From Diaphorobacter sp. HDW4A (GTDB taxonomy: Bacteria > Pseudomonadota > Gammaproteobacteria > Burkholderiales > Burkholderiaceae_C), in assembly GCF_011305995.1 (NCBI RefSeq), contig NZ_CP049910.1, forward strand, positions 1,860,001 through 1,924,000: DNA of 64,000 nucleotides, read 5' to 3'. Each line of letters starts with the position of its first letter. The first letter of the stretch is position 1. Below the pieces are notes generated by a model. That model was not told where the DNA came from and did no database searches. It saw only the letters and a program-made list of their open reading frames with translations. The position numbers were made by a program, and so were the translations under genes. Positions 54,092 through 62,696 of this stretch are shown in pieces.

Positions 54092-55318
54092 TCAAACTTG
54101 GTCAAACCTTACCGGGTCAACACGCTTTTCACCCGTTGACGGAAATCGGGATGGTTGAAATGGCGAATCCGGACTGAATAAATTGCCCGGATTCAGTGAA
54201 GCAAAGGATGTGCACCCCATCTGCTTCAAAACCATATCGATTTCATTCTTCATGATCTGCAACGCCTTACTCACTCCTGCTTGTCCTGCTGCGGCCACAC
54301 CGAACAAGGAGGGGCGCCCGAAGATTGCCGAGTCAGCTCCTAGGCAGCGCGCAATCACCACATCGGATCCTCTTCGCACACCGCTATCCAGAATCAAGGT
54401 GCAATCATCGCCTACCGCTTCGCGAATCAGGGGCAACATTTCTACAGGAGATGGCGCTGCATCCAGTTGACGACCTCCGTGGTTTGAGACCACCAAGCCG
54501 TCCGCGCCAAGCTCAACGGCCTTGCGCGCATCGTCGGGGTGCATGATTCCTTTGATGGCCAAAGGACCATGCCACGCGCGGCGGATGCGCACGATGTTGT
54601 CCCATGAGACCAGTGGCGCTGGCGTGAGCGTGCCGAACAGATCCGCTACCGCTTCCGCATTGGCTCCGGCTGGTGCATAGGGCTGCCAGTTCTTCATCAT
54701 CGGCACGCCACCGGTGCGCAGATAGCGAAGCACCCACAGCGGGTGGCCCAGCGCCTCGAAAGCGACGGCTGGCGTCATACGGAACGGGCGCGCAAAGCCA
54801 TTGCGCTTGTTGCGTTCGCGATTGGAGTTCACCGGCACATCCACGGTCACCACCAGTACGCGCACCTTGGTACGGATGGCGCGTTGCACCATGTCGTTGT
54901 TAATGCGTTCATCGCGTGTGCAATACATCTGGAACCAGACGTTTTCAGGGGCAAGTTCCATCGCTTCCTCGATGGATGAGTTGGCGGAGCTCGACAGCAT
55001 GAACGGCACGTTCGCCGCTTTGGCCGCCAGGGCCTGCATGAGATCCGCACCCGGCCGCCAGAGGCCCGCAAGTCCTGTGGGCGAGATGCCGATCGGGCTC
55101 GCATAGCGATGCCCGAACAGTTGCACGCTCTGATCCACTTGGGACACATCGCGCAAGTAGCGAGGGACCAGACAGTGCCGCGTGAATGCATCGCGATTGC
55201 GACGCATGCAATGCTCGTCGTCTGCGCCGCCATCGATGAATTCAAAAGCAATTTTTGGCAATTTTCTGCGTGCCAGCAGGCGCAGATCTTCAAGGTTCAC
55301 AGCGAACTGAATATTCAT
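54092..55318 (-). CDS. FMN-dependent alpha-hydroxyacid dehydrogenase (LldD/glycolate oxidase-like)
   Basis: 408 residues from ATG 55318; an earlier ATG at 55378 would extend through the operator. TIM-barrel flavoenzyme with FEFIDGGADDEH at the N-terminus, SPIGISPTGLAGL, FQMYCTRDE, VVTVDVPVNSNRER, and the active-site VVSNHGGRQLD (catalytic His, Arg). It oxidises an L-2-hydroxyacid (lactate, mandelate or similar) and probably feeds electrons to the quinone pool. Divergent from an MHS transporter that may import the substrate. Confidence 0.88.
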   Translation of the reverse strand: MNIQFAVNLEDLRLLARRKLPKIAFEFIDGGADDEHCMRRNRDAFTRHCLVPRYLRDVSQVDQSVQLFGHRYASPIGISPTGLAGLWRPGADLMQALAAKAANVPFMLSSSANSSIEEAMELAPENVWFQMYCTRDERINNDMVQRAIRTKVRVLVVTVDVPVNSNRERNKRNGFARPFRMTPAVAFEALGHPLWVLRYLRTGGVPMMKNWQPYAPAGANAEAVADLFGTLTPAPLVSWDNIVRIRRAWHGPLAIKGIMHPDDARKAVELGADGLVVSNHGGRQLDAAPSPVEMLPLIREAVGDDCTLILDSGVRRGSDVVIARCLGADSAIFGRPSLFGVAAAGQAGVSKALQIMKNEIDMVLKQMGCTSFASLNPGNLFSPDSPFQPSRFPSTGEKRVDPVRFDQV

Positions 55319-55340
55319 GTTGTTGTCTCTCTTTGTTTGG

Positions 55341-55359
55341 ATGTACAGCTGGTACATCG
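55341..55359. promoter_or_regulatory. Perfect dyad operator upstream of the hydroxyacid dehydrogenase gene
   Basis: GATGTACAGCTGGTACATC: a 7-bp inverted repeat (GATGTAC/GTACATC) around a 5-base centre. It lies 22 bases before the dehydrogenase ATG, so a bound protein would block transcription or initiation. Size and symmetry fit a GntR/FCD- or IclR-type operator. No regulator gene is adjacent; the IclR gene at 59.7 kb is a candidate in trans. Confidence 0.6.
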
Positions 55360-55582
55360 ATGAAGCGCAGTTTTGCATGAGCTGGCTGTGCGTGTGCCGC
55401 TTTCGCTTTTGCTTAGTTCACCGTGTGAAATTTTGGCTTTTGCCGCATGTTTTCGACGCGGGCCTTGTCTATACGATCTGGCCCGGATGACAGCATCTGA
55501 GGTTTCGGGAAAAGCGCTTTTTCCGGGCTTTCGAGGGGTAGTTCGCGTATCGGAAGTTCCATCAATAACCTAGGAGACAAAC

Positions 55583-56896
55583 ATGAAAGAAGACAGTGTG
55601 AAAGGACAGCCAGCGCTATGGCGGGTCTGTACCGCAGCCGTGGTCGGTTCGGCCATCGAAGGCTTTGATTTTCTGGCTTACGGCACGGCATCGGCGCTGG
55701 TGTTTGGCAAGGTGTTCTTTTCCAATCTCGATCCAGTCACGGCCAGCATCGCCTCGTTCGGCACCTTCGCGACCGGTCTGTTGGCAAGGCCCTTTGGTGG
55801 CCTGATCTTCGGGCACTATGGCGACCGGATCGGGCGCAAGCACATGCTCTCGCTCAGCCTGGTGATGATGGGGCTGGCCACGGTGGGGTTGGGCCTGGTT
55901 CCAAGCTACGCGGCCATTGGCTTGTGGGCACCTTTGCTGCTGGTGTTGCTGCGCATTGTTCAGGGCATCGCATTCGGTGGTGAATTCGGCGGCGCGATTC
56001 TCATGGCGGTGGAGCATGCTCCACCCAAGTGGAAAGGCATCCTCGGCGCTTTGCCTTTGGCGGGCGTGCCGATGGGGCTGGTTCTATCTTCGAGTGCCTT
56101 TGCGCTGGTGACCAAATTGCCTGAGAGCAGCTTTCTGGAGTGGGGCTGGCGCTTGCCGTTTCTTGCCAGCGTACTCCTGGTGGTCGGCGGGTACTACATT
56201 CGCTCAGCCATTCCAGAGTCGCCGGAGTTTCTGGAAGTGCAAAAGCAAAGCAACACGAGCAAGATGCCTGCTTTGGAGCTGATGCGCAAACACTGGAAGC
56301 TCACCTTGTTCACCATTGGCAACAAGCTGGGCGAAGTGACGCTGTACTACACGGTGACCGTGTTCCTGATCGCATACGCCATCAAGATCGGCTACAGCCG
56401 AAGCGACACGATTCAGGCGCTGCTCTATGGTGCGATGGCACAGGTGACGGGGATGGTGATCGCCGGGTGGTTCTGCTCGCGTTTTGATGGGCGCAACATC
56501 GCACGCATCGGAGGGCTGGTGCTGGCTGCGGCGATTCCAGGGCTGATCGCACTGATCGAGAGCCGCAGTGCGTTCAGTCTGGATCTGGCAATGATCCTGG
56601 CGTTGGGCGTTGTTCACCCCATGATCTATGCGCCGCAAGCGGCCTTCTACAGCGCGCAGTTTCCGGCACATCTGCGGTACTCTGGGTTGTCTGTCGGCAT
56701 CCAGTTCGGCGCGGCCATCGGCGGAGGCTTAGCTCCTATCGTTGCAACGCAACTGGCGGCGCACTATGGGAACCTGAGTGGAGTGGTTTACTACGTTGGG
56801 GCGATGGGATTGTTGGCGACGATCTGCGCGAGCTTCATGCGTCGCTCGGAGCCGAAGACGCAACGCGAACATGAACTGGCTGTGGTTGGGAGCTGA
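55583..56896 (+). CDS. MFS transporter, metabolite:H+ symporter (MHS) family
   Basis: 437 residues with twelve hydrophobic segments. Start after TAGGAGAC. Signature pieces: GSAIEGFDFLAYGTASALVF, RPFGGLIFGHYGDRIGRKHM between TM2 and TM3, and RIVQGIAFGGEFGGA. The MHS group (ShiA, KgtP, ProP-like) imports small organic acids or osmolytes with protons. It faces away from the FMN dehydrogenase, so a shared hydroxyacid or dicarboxylic acid is plausible. Confidence 0.88.
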   Translation: MKEDSVKGQPALWRVCTAAVVGSAIEGFDFLAYGTASALVFGKVFFSNLDPVTASIASFGTFATGLLARPFGGLIFGHYGDRIGRKHMLSLSLVMMGLATVGLGLVPSYAAIGLWAPLLLVLLRIVQGIAFGGEFGGAILMAVEHAPPKWKGILGALPLAGVPMGLVLSSSAFALVTKLPESSFLEWGWRLPFLASVLLVVGGYYIRSAIPESPEFLEVQKQSNTSKMPALELMRKHWKLTLFTIGNKLGEVTLYYTVTVFLIAYAIKIGYSRSDTIQALLYGAMAQVTGMVIAGWFCSRFDGRNIARIGGLVLAAAIPGLIALIESRSAFSLDLAMILALGVVHPMIYAPQAAFYSAQFPAHLRYSGLSVGIQFGAAIGGGLAPIVATQLAAHYGNLSGVVYYVGAMGLLATICASFMRRSEPKTQREHELAVVGS

Positions 56897-56932
56897 AATG
56901 GGGCGAGGGGATATCGCCTGACGACCCATCAG

Positions 56933-56969
56933 AAAAAAATGCCCGCGGCGTCAAAACCGCGGGCATTTT
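56933..56969. terminator. Bidirectional Rho-independent terminator
   Basis: Stem GCCCGCGG / CCGCGGGC at 56941-56948 and 56957-56964 with an 8-base loop, A-run before and T-run after. It serves both the MFS gene and the convergent minus-strand operon ending at 56987. Confidence 0.92.
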
Positions 56970-56986
56970 TGTCAAGTGCTGCCGCT

Positions 56987-57316
56987 TCAGTTCCAGATGA
57001 TCTGAAACTCACGTGCGAAGACAGACATACCCCGCTCTGCGAAGTTGGCGGAGTCGCCCAGAAGCGTTTTTCCTTCAGACGATGCAAGTGCGGCGGCGAG
57101 TGCGGCTTCGGATTTGAACCAGATCTCGGAGATACCGTCATAACCCAGCTGAGGGAAGCGCTGACGATCCACCAGATTGATGCTGTAACGCAGCACATGC
57201 GGAACACTCTTGCATAGCTCCGCGTGCTTGTTGAGCCAGTAGTTTTCGAACTGCTCCTGAGACATCGCGGCTTTCTTCACCAGAAAGCCAATACGTTTAA
57301 CGGCGTTGTGATGCAT
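56987..57316 (-). CDS. EthD-family small protein
   Basis: 109 residues from ATG 57316, one base after the aldolase stop. IGFLVKKAAMSQEQFENYWL near the N-terminus and SEIWFKSEAALAAALASSEG later are EthD/dimeric alpha-beta barrel features. EthD-like proteins accompany oxidative catabolic operons and some act as dehydratase or decarboxylase subunits. Last gene of the minus-strand run from 59370. Confidence 0.75.
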   Translation of the reverse strand: MHHNAVKRIGFLVKKAAMSQEQFENYWLNKHAELCKSVPHVLRYSINLVDRQRFPQLGYDGISEIWFKSEAALAAALASSEGKTLLGDSANFAERGMSVFAREFQIIWN

Positions 57317-57317
57317 T

Positions 57318-58088
57318 TCAGTTTTTGTACGAAGGGTCACGGCGGTCAAGGTAGCGGAGCATGGCGGGCCACTCCAGCACACCATGCGGGCGACGCACTT
57401 CGGGTTTGTAGAGGTGTTCCGTGCGGGCAACGACGTCTGGGTCCGCGTGGTTGAGCTCGGCGTTGCAAGCCATGGCATCTACCTGGGCTCTGCAAGCCAT
57501 CTCAAGCCAGTACACGGTGTTGAAGGCCTGTGCGATGTCGGCGCTGGCGACCAGCAGACCATGATTGCGCAGGACCATGGAGTCGTGCATGCCGAGATCC
57601 TTCACCAGACGTTCGCGCTCGCCGAGGTCAATCGCCGGGCCTTCGAAGTCGTGGTACGGAACGCTGGCGAATCGCATCGCCGTCTGGGTCAATGGCAGCA
57701 ATCCGCATTTGAGCGCAGACACCGCCATGCCGGCGCGTGAATGGGTGTGGATGACGCAATGCACGTCTTGGCGCGCTGTATGCACTGCGCTGTGGATCAC
57801 ATAACCGGCGCGGTTCACGCCATAGGTTTCGTTGGGGTTGAAGATTTCATTGCCTTCTAGGTCGATGGTGATCAGGCTGGAGGCGGTGATTTCTTCATAC
57901 ATGAACCCGAACGGGTTGATGAGAATGCGGTCGGGTTGGCCGGGAATGCTCGCGGTGATGTGGTTGTAGATCAAATCGCTCATGCCAAAAAGCGGCATCA
58001 GCCGATAGGCTGCGGCGAGATTGACGCGGGTTTCCCACTCCTGCTCGGAAACGGTATCCCGGGTGTTGATGGGCAGGTCTCTTTTCAT
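57318..58088 (-). CDS. Class II aldolase/adducin family protein
   Basis: 256 residues. Zinc ligands His114 and His116 in HTHSRAG and His176 in NHGLL; SDLIYNHITASIPG at the N-terminus. The family includes fuculose-1-phosphate aldolase and decarboxylating relatives. Here, without a kinase nearby, it may cleave or decarboxylate an unphosphorylated hydroxyacid. The preceding gene encodes a hydroxyacid dehydrogenase 20 bases upstream. Confidence 0.85.
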   Translation of the reverse strand: MKRDLPINTRDTVSEQEWETRVNLAAAYRLMPLFGMSDLIYNHITASIPGQPDRILINPFGFMYEEITASSLITIDLEGNEIFNPNETYGVNRAGYVIHSAVHTARQDVHCVIHTHSRAGMAVSALKCGLLPLTQTAMRFASVPYHDFEGPAIDLGERERLVKDLGMHDSMVLRNHGLLVASADIAQAFNTVYWLEMACRAQVDAMACNAELNHADPDVVARTEHLYKPEVRRPHGVLEWPAMLRYLDRRDPSYKN

Positions 58089-58108
58089 GCTTGTTCTCCT
58101 TGTGAAAT

Positions 58109-58996
58109 TCAGTGTCTGGAAGCGATGTAGGCATGCACGGCGGTGTGATCGGCGCGTGGGCCTAGAGCGTCATCCGCGTTGGCGGAAATCTGGAGCACGC
58201 TGCGAACGAACGGATCGGCAATGTTCATGGCGGTGATGAACTCCTCGGCGGTCGCCACATCCTTGCGCATGAGCTTGAGCGCAAAGCCGTAGTCATAGGT
58301 GCCGCTGAGCATGGAAGGCTCCACCTTCAGTTCGGTGGTGGCGTTCTTGCCCGATGAAACGTTGAACACCTGATTGACCAGATGCGGGTCGATGCCGAAG
58401 CGCTGCGCTGCCACCAGTGCCTCACTCACGGCAATCAAGCCTGCGGCAGATACATAGTTGTTGAGCGCCTTGACCGCATGGCCCGCGCCTGCTTCGCCCA
58501 CGCGGATGATGCTGCCGCCAAGATGCGCTAGCAGGGGCTGTGCCAGTTCAAACGCAGCAAGGGATCCTCCGGCCATGACGGACAATGTTCCATTGATCGC
58601 CCGCTTGATGCCTCCGGACACCGGTGCATCCACAAAATGAATGCCCTGGGCCAGAAGCCGCTCAGCGTTGACTTTGGAGTTAGCGGGATTGGAGGAACCC
58701 ATGTCGATGACGACCGAACCCTCCCGCAGATGTTGTGCAATGCCCCTCTGGCCCCAGATCACGGCATCTACCACTTTGCTGTCGGGCAGCATGCAGACGA
58801 TGGCGTCCTTGTCGGCAACCGTTTCTGCCGCACTCCGGTTGAAGTGAAACCCCTGAATGGATTGCAAGGGTGCTGCATTGGCCGGGTTCAGGTCACATGC
58901 GGTGACAGTCAAACCGGCATTGAGCAGATTGGCAACCATAGGCGCACCCATATTGCCGAGGCCAAACCATCCGATATTTCTCAGCGTCGGCATCAC
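58109..58996 (-). CDS. 3-hydroxyisobutyrate dehydrogenase-like NAD(P)-binding oxidoreductase
   Basis: 295 residues. GWFGLGNMGAPMVANLLNAG is the beta-hydroxyacid dehydrogenase N-terminus, VDAPVSGGIKRAINGTLSVM the substrate site, and GHAVKALNNY carries the catalytic Lys. It oxidises a 3-hydroxyacid with NAD(P)+ . It overlaps the CMD gene by a few bases. It differs from the second family member at 61728, so two different steps are likely. Confidence 0.87.
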   Translation of the reverse strand: MMPTLRNIGWFGLGNMGAPMVANLLNAGLTVTACDLNPANAAPLQSIQGFHFNRSAAETVADKDAIVCMLPDSKVVDAVIWGQRGIAQHLREGSVVIDMGSSNPANSKVNAERLLAQGIHFVDAPVSGGIKRAINGTLSVMAGGSLAAFELAQPLLAHLGGSIIRVGEAGAGHAVKALNNYVSAAGLIAVSEALVAAQRFGIDPHLVNQVFNVSSGKNATTELKVEPSMLSGTYDYGFALKLMRKDVATAEEFITAMNIADPFVRSVLQISANADDALGPRADHTAVHAYIASRH

Positions 58997-59370
58997 ACGC
59001 CTCCTTCGCTGAACACTTCACGTGCCACGCGGAATGCGTCCATGCCCGCAGGAATGCCGCAATACACCGCGGCTTGCAGCAGGATCTCTTGAATTTCCGA
59101 TTGGCTCAGGCCATTGTTGAGTGCACCTTTTATATGCAGCTTGAGCTGCTGTGGCCGGTTGAGCGCGCTCAGCATTGCCAGGTTCAGAGCGCTGCGCATG
59201 CGGCGATCAAGTCCTGGGCGATTCCAGATTTCGTCCCAGCAATAGGCGGAGGCAAGCTCTTCCATAGGTTTGGAAAACTCGTCTGCCTTCGTGAGAGATT
59301 GGTTCACATGGTTTTGGCCCAGCACTTGCGCGCGTGTCTTCGCGCCTGCTGTAATGGATTCTGGATTCAT
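58993..59370 (-). CDS. Carboxymuconolactone decarboxylase family protein
   Basis: 125 residues from ATG 59370; a longer frame lacks an upstream ribosome-binding site. RSALNLAMLSALNRPQQLKL and EIQEILLQAAVYCGIPAGMD match PcaC-like proteins, with Cys in the second motif. In protocatechuate catabolism PcaC decarboxylates 4-carboxymuconolactone. No other pca gene is here, so a related lactone or a peroxidase-like role is possible. First gene of the minus-strand operon. Confidence 0.83.
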   Translation of the reverse strand: MNPESITAGAKTRAQVLGQNHVNQSLTKADEFSKPMEELASAYCWDEIWNRPGLDRRMRSALNLAMLSALNRPQQLKLHIKGALNNGLSQSEIQEILLQAAVYCGIPAGMDAFRVAREVFSEGGV

Positions 59371-59561
59371 GAGCTTCTCGTTCTGTAGTGTGGAAAGTGA
59401 AGCAGGAGCGAGTCCGGGTCTCATTCCATGAACGACCCGCTCTGAGTCTGCTGCTTTCAGTTTAGGCAGATGCCTCAGCGCGGGAAGAGGCGATCCAACA
59501 AGAGTTTCATCCAGCAAAAAGTTAGGCACTGGCACCCATGAGGGCTACCTGAGGGCAAACG

Positions 59562-59577
59562 CGGAATGCAAGTTCCG
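59562..59577. promoter_or_regulatory. CGGAA-N6-TTCCG dyad, probable IclR operator
   Basis: CGGAATGCAAGTTCCG lies in the 367-base gap between the divergent IclR and CMD genes. A 5-bp palindrome with GGAA/TTCC arms matches IclR-family operator style. It would suit autoregulation and control of the minus-strand operon. Confidence 0.5.
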
Positions 59578-59580
59578 AAT

Positions 59581-59601
59581 GATTTTCATACAATGAAAAT
59601 C
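59581..59601. promoter_or_regulatory. GATTTTCAT-N3-ATGAAAATC dyad, probable IclR operator
   Basis: A perfect 9-bp inverted repeat with a 3-base centre, 4 bases after the CGGAA dyad. Together they form a compact two-site region upstream of the IclR gene and opposite the CMD operon, as expected for cooperative binding by an IclR dimer or tetramer. No other gene lies in this 367-base gap. Confidence 0.6.
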
Positions 59602-59737
59602 GCAACCCACTGCAGCTGATTTCAAGGTACATGCCCGCTACTGCGAATGGCCGTTTGGATGCAACATGCGTGAAATTCAGGGGGCCTGGTCTGGCGCACA
59701 GGCGTCGTTGCCAGGCACGCATAACAAGGAGACAACC

Positions 59738-60652
59738 ATGCTTGAAACCATGCTTGCAGCAGACGCATGCATTGATTTGCCACCCAACGGTATGGACGTA
59801 CCCATCGCACAGGCAAAGGGCAGGAGCCGCGCGAGACAAGTGCCGGCCAACAGCAGCGCGAATGATCAGGTGTGCGCGCCCACGGGAACCCGCAGCGTGG
59901 AGCGCACGCTTGCCATCATCAAGGAGTTGAGTTGTCGCGGCGAATTCGGCTGGCGTCTCACGGACTTGGCCGAACATGTGGGGCTGGACCGGGCCACCTG
60001 TCACCGCATCTTGTCTTGCCTCGTCAACGAAGGCTTCGCCCAGCGCTACCCGCAGGACGCCAAGTACTACCCGGGACATTTGCTGTTCGAGATGGGGCTG
60101 GCGTTGCCTCAGTATTCGCAGCTCAGGGAACTGGCGGAGCCTCGCCTGGCGCATCTGAGCCTGTTGACCGGCTGCATCGCCAGCCTGAGTCTGCGCAGTG
60201 GCAATGATCTCGTATGCGTCTTTCAGCAGCGCGGCAATATCGAATTGGCCGGAATGATGATCCGCGTGGGCACGCGCAGACCGTTGATTGGCGCGGTGGG
60301 CGGTCTGGCCATGCTGGATGCGCTGCCGCAGGTCATCGCACAGCGGATCATCGATTCCAACGTCGAGTCAGAAGAATCCCACCGAGGTGTGCGAAGGCTA
60401 GAAGGTTTCGAGCGCATGCGTGAACACAGCCGCGAGCGGGGCTTCGCCTTCAGCGCAGGTGATCTGGCCCCGGGCATGTATGCGCTGGCCGTGCCGCTGC
60501 TGGACACAAGTGCCATGGCCGTGGCAGCAGTCACCCTGACGGGGGCAGCGTTGTCGTTCAGCGAGGAAGCCGTACTGAAATGCCATGCGCAATTGTTGAG
60601 CGCGAAGGTCGATCTGGAGGCGGATTTCGCACGGTGTTTCAAACGGCATTGA
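59738..60652 (+). CDS. IclR-family transcriptional regulator
   Basis: 304 residues from ATG 59738 after AAGGAGAC. The winged HTH begins RSVERTLAIIKELS near 51 and continues LTDLAEHVGLDRATCHRILS; the effector domain follows with LAVPLLDTSAMAVAAVTLTG. An N-terminal extension of about 45 residues is unusual. It is divergent from the CMD-dehydrogenase-aldolase-EthD operon and likely controls that operon and the 60.7-64 kb genes. Confidence 0.89.
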   Translation: MLETMLAADACIDLPPNGMDVPIAQAKGRSRARQVPANSSANDQVCAPTGTRSVERTLAIIKELSCRGEFGWRLTDLAEHVGLDRATCHRILSCLVNEGFAQRYPQDAKYYPGHLLFEMGLALPQYSQLRELAEPRLAHLSLLTGCIASLSLRSGNDLVCVFQQRGNIELAGMMIRVGTRRPLIGAVGGLAMLDALPQVIAQRIIDSNVESEESHRGVRRLEGFERMREHSRERGFAFSAGDLAPGMYALAVPLLDTSAMAVAAVTLTGAALSFSEEAVLKCHAQLLSAKVDLEADFARCFKRH

Positions 60653-60706
60653 GCAGTGCCGGGCGAGCGCCATGCACGGCTCTCGCACGGTATTTCGGCT
60701 TCGGCC

Positions 60707-61624
60707 TCAGATGTTGAAATTCAACTCCAATCCTGCATCTGGCCATTCCAACTCAATGAGCTGTCCGCTCCAGGACAGGGTGACATAGGCCATCTTGCGA
60801 TCCTTGCCGCCAAAGCAGATGTTGGTGGAGTAGGGCTCCGGCATCTTCACTTGGTGCAGGACTTTTCCTTCCGGCGAAATCACCGTGATCGCTCCGGCGA
60901 TGAGCGTAGCCACGCAGATATTGCCGTCCGCCTGAACGGCGAGACTGTCAAAACGCTGATAACCCGGCAGTCCGCAGACAAGATGGCCACCGTTGGGTGA
61001 TGGAAAGCCCTCGTGCGACACCTTGCCGGGCCGGATGATGGGATAGGCCCAGAGGCGCGAAGTCTCTGTCTCCGCGACATAGAGCGTGCGCTGATCCGGC
61101 GACAGGCCGATGCCGTTAGGATTGGCTACCGGATGTGCTACTTCCACGATGGAACTGCCATCAGGCTTTGCGTAGTAGATGCTGCCCACTTCGCGCTGGC
61201 GCTTGCGGATCTTGCCGAAGTCGGTGAAGTAGAAGCCTCCTTCCGCATCGAACACCAGATCATTGGGTGCGGTCAGCGGCACGTCATTGCAGTGCGTGTA
61301 GAGCGTGCTCACTTTGCCGGTTTCAAGGTCGATCCGCTGAATGGATCCGGTTCTGTAGTCGGCTGGCAGTTCACCATGGACGACATGGCACTCGCCATTC
61401 ACGTCCTTGACGATGAAACCACCGTTGTTGCAGACATAGAGCGCGCCATCCGGGCCCGCCGCGAGGCCATTGGGCCCGCCACCAGTGCTGGCCACCAGGC
61501 TCACGCGGCCATCAGGATGCACCCGCGAAACGCGGCCTGCGGCGATTTCGACAAAGCAGATGGAACCGTCGCTGAGTGCAACCGGACCTTCAGGGAATCG
61601 CAGGTTTTTTGCCAGAACTTTCAA
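60707..61624 (-). CDS. SMP-30/gluconolactonase-like protein
   Basis: 305 residues from TTG 61624, supported by GGAG 8 bases upstream and by alignment to the usual family start (KNLRFPEGPVAL); an ATG at 61678 adds 18 residues. Six-bladed propeller with metal-binding Glu in RFPEGPV, PNDLVFDAEGGFYFTDFG (Asn/Asp) and GIGLSPDQRTLYVAET. The family opens lactones with a divalent metal. A lactone intermediate would fit with the aldehyde dehydrogenase and hydroxyacid dehydrogenases in this cluster. Confidence 0.86.
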   Translation of the reverse strand: MKVLAKNLRFPEGPVALSDGSICFVEIAAGRVSRVHPDGRVSLVASTGGGPNGLAAGPDGALYVCNNGGFIVKDVNGECHVVHGELPADYRTGSIQRIDLETGKVSTLYTHCNDVPLTAPNDLVFDAEGGFYFTDFGKIRKRQREVGSIYYAKPDGSSIVEVAHPVANPNGIGLSPDQRTLYVAETETSRLWAYPIIRPGKVSHEGFPSPNGGHLVCGLPGYQRFDSLAVQADGNICVATLIAGAITVISPEGKVLHQVKMPEPYSTNICFGGKDRKMAYVTLSWSGQLIELEWPDAGLELNFNI

Positions 61625-61727
61625 AGCATGTCTCCGAGTGGTTTGGCTTGAAGATACCAAGCAAAAGGGAGCCATCATCGCGATGGCACCCCATGCTTTT
61701 CAATGGATGAAAATGCCGTGCAGCTGA

Positions 61728-62630
61728 TCAGGCGACTTTCATGTTCTTGTCGACCACTTCAATCACAATGGGAAAGTAGCGACCGCCCAGGCCATTTTTG
61801 GCAGCAGACGCGTAGTAGCGCCTTGCCAGCCCGGTGAAGGCTGATGCGGTGTTGGTCTGGTCCGCGAGTTCCATCACGTAGTCGATGTCCTTGAGCGCGT
61901 ATTCCGGTGGAAATCCACCCTGTGGAAACTCACGCGGAAGCATCGCCTTGCGGCCGTGGTTGCGCAGCACGAAGCTGTCTCCGGAGCCCTTGGAGACGGC
62001 GTCCAGCAGCAACGCGGGCTCGACACCTGCTCGCTGGCCCAGCACCATCATTTCGGCGAGCGCGGCGGTGTTCTCGAATACCAGTGCGTTGTTGATCAGC
62101 TTGACGACCTGACCGCAACCCACGCCGCCGCATAGCGTCACATCCGAGCCGATGTAGCGCAGCCATGGCTCGATGCGTGTGAACAGCCCGGGCTCTGCGC
62201 CCACCATGATGCTGAGCTCGCCACGGCGCGCCGATTCGGCCGTGCGTGCAACCGGAGCATCCGCAAACTCGACGCCGAGCGCGGCCAGCAGCGGTGCGAT
62301 CTTGCGAGCCGTGGCCACCTGCGTGGTGCTCAGATCCACGATGATGGATGGGCGCTTGCTGCCGCTGGTGAGGCCGTTTTCACCCAGACAGACTGCCTCC
62401 ACATGGGAGCTGCCAGGAAGCGACATGAAGACTACATCGGCCTGCGCGCCCAGCTCCGCGAGAGAGCCGACAACGCGCGCCTTGGTGTCGGCAACTGCTT
62501 GCAGCGCAGCGGGCTTCATGTCGCACACCAGCACGTCGCCGTCGTGCTTGACTGCCATGTTGCGGGCCATGGGTCCGCCGATGTTGCCAAGGCCTACGAA
62601 GCCGATGGTCGGGATGGATGCTTGAGTCAT
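61728..62630 (-). CDS. NAD-binding 3-hydroxyacid dehydrogenase (HIBADH/tartronate semialdehyde reductase family)
   Basis: 300 residues, start after AAAAGGAG. GFVGLGNIGGPMARNM is the dinucleotide motif, FADAPVARTAESARRGELSI the substrate motif, and KLINNALV holds the catalytic Lys. It acts on a 3-hydroxyacid or semialdehyde. Between the lactonase and the aldehyde dehydrogenase, it may oxidise the same carbon skeleton. Related to, but clearly distinct from, the 58109 gene. Confidence 0.87.
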   Translation of the reverse strand: MTQASIPTIGFVGLGNIGGPMARNMAVKHDGDVLVCDMKPAALQAVADTKARVVGSLAELGAQADVVFMSLPGSSHVEAVCLGENGLTSGSKRPSIIVDLSTTQVATARKIAPLLAALGVEFADAPVARTAESARRGELSIMVGAEPGLFTRIEPWLRYIGSDVTLCGGVGCGQVVKLINNALVFENTAALAEMMVLGQRAGVEPALLLDAVSKGSGDSFVLRNHGRKAMLPREFPQGGFPPEYALKDIDYVMELADQTNTASAFTGLARRYYASAAKNGLGGRYFPIVIEVVDKNMKVA

Positions 62631-62696
62631 GGTGCTGTCTCCTTTTGAGAACGGGTTTTTGAAATGTGGTTCTGGTGCGTGCGAAGGTGAAAAAAT

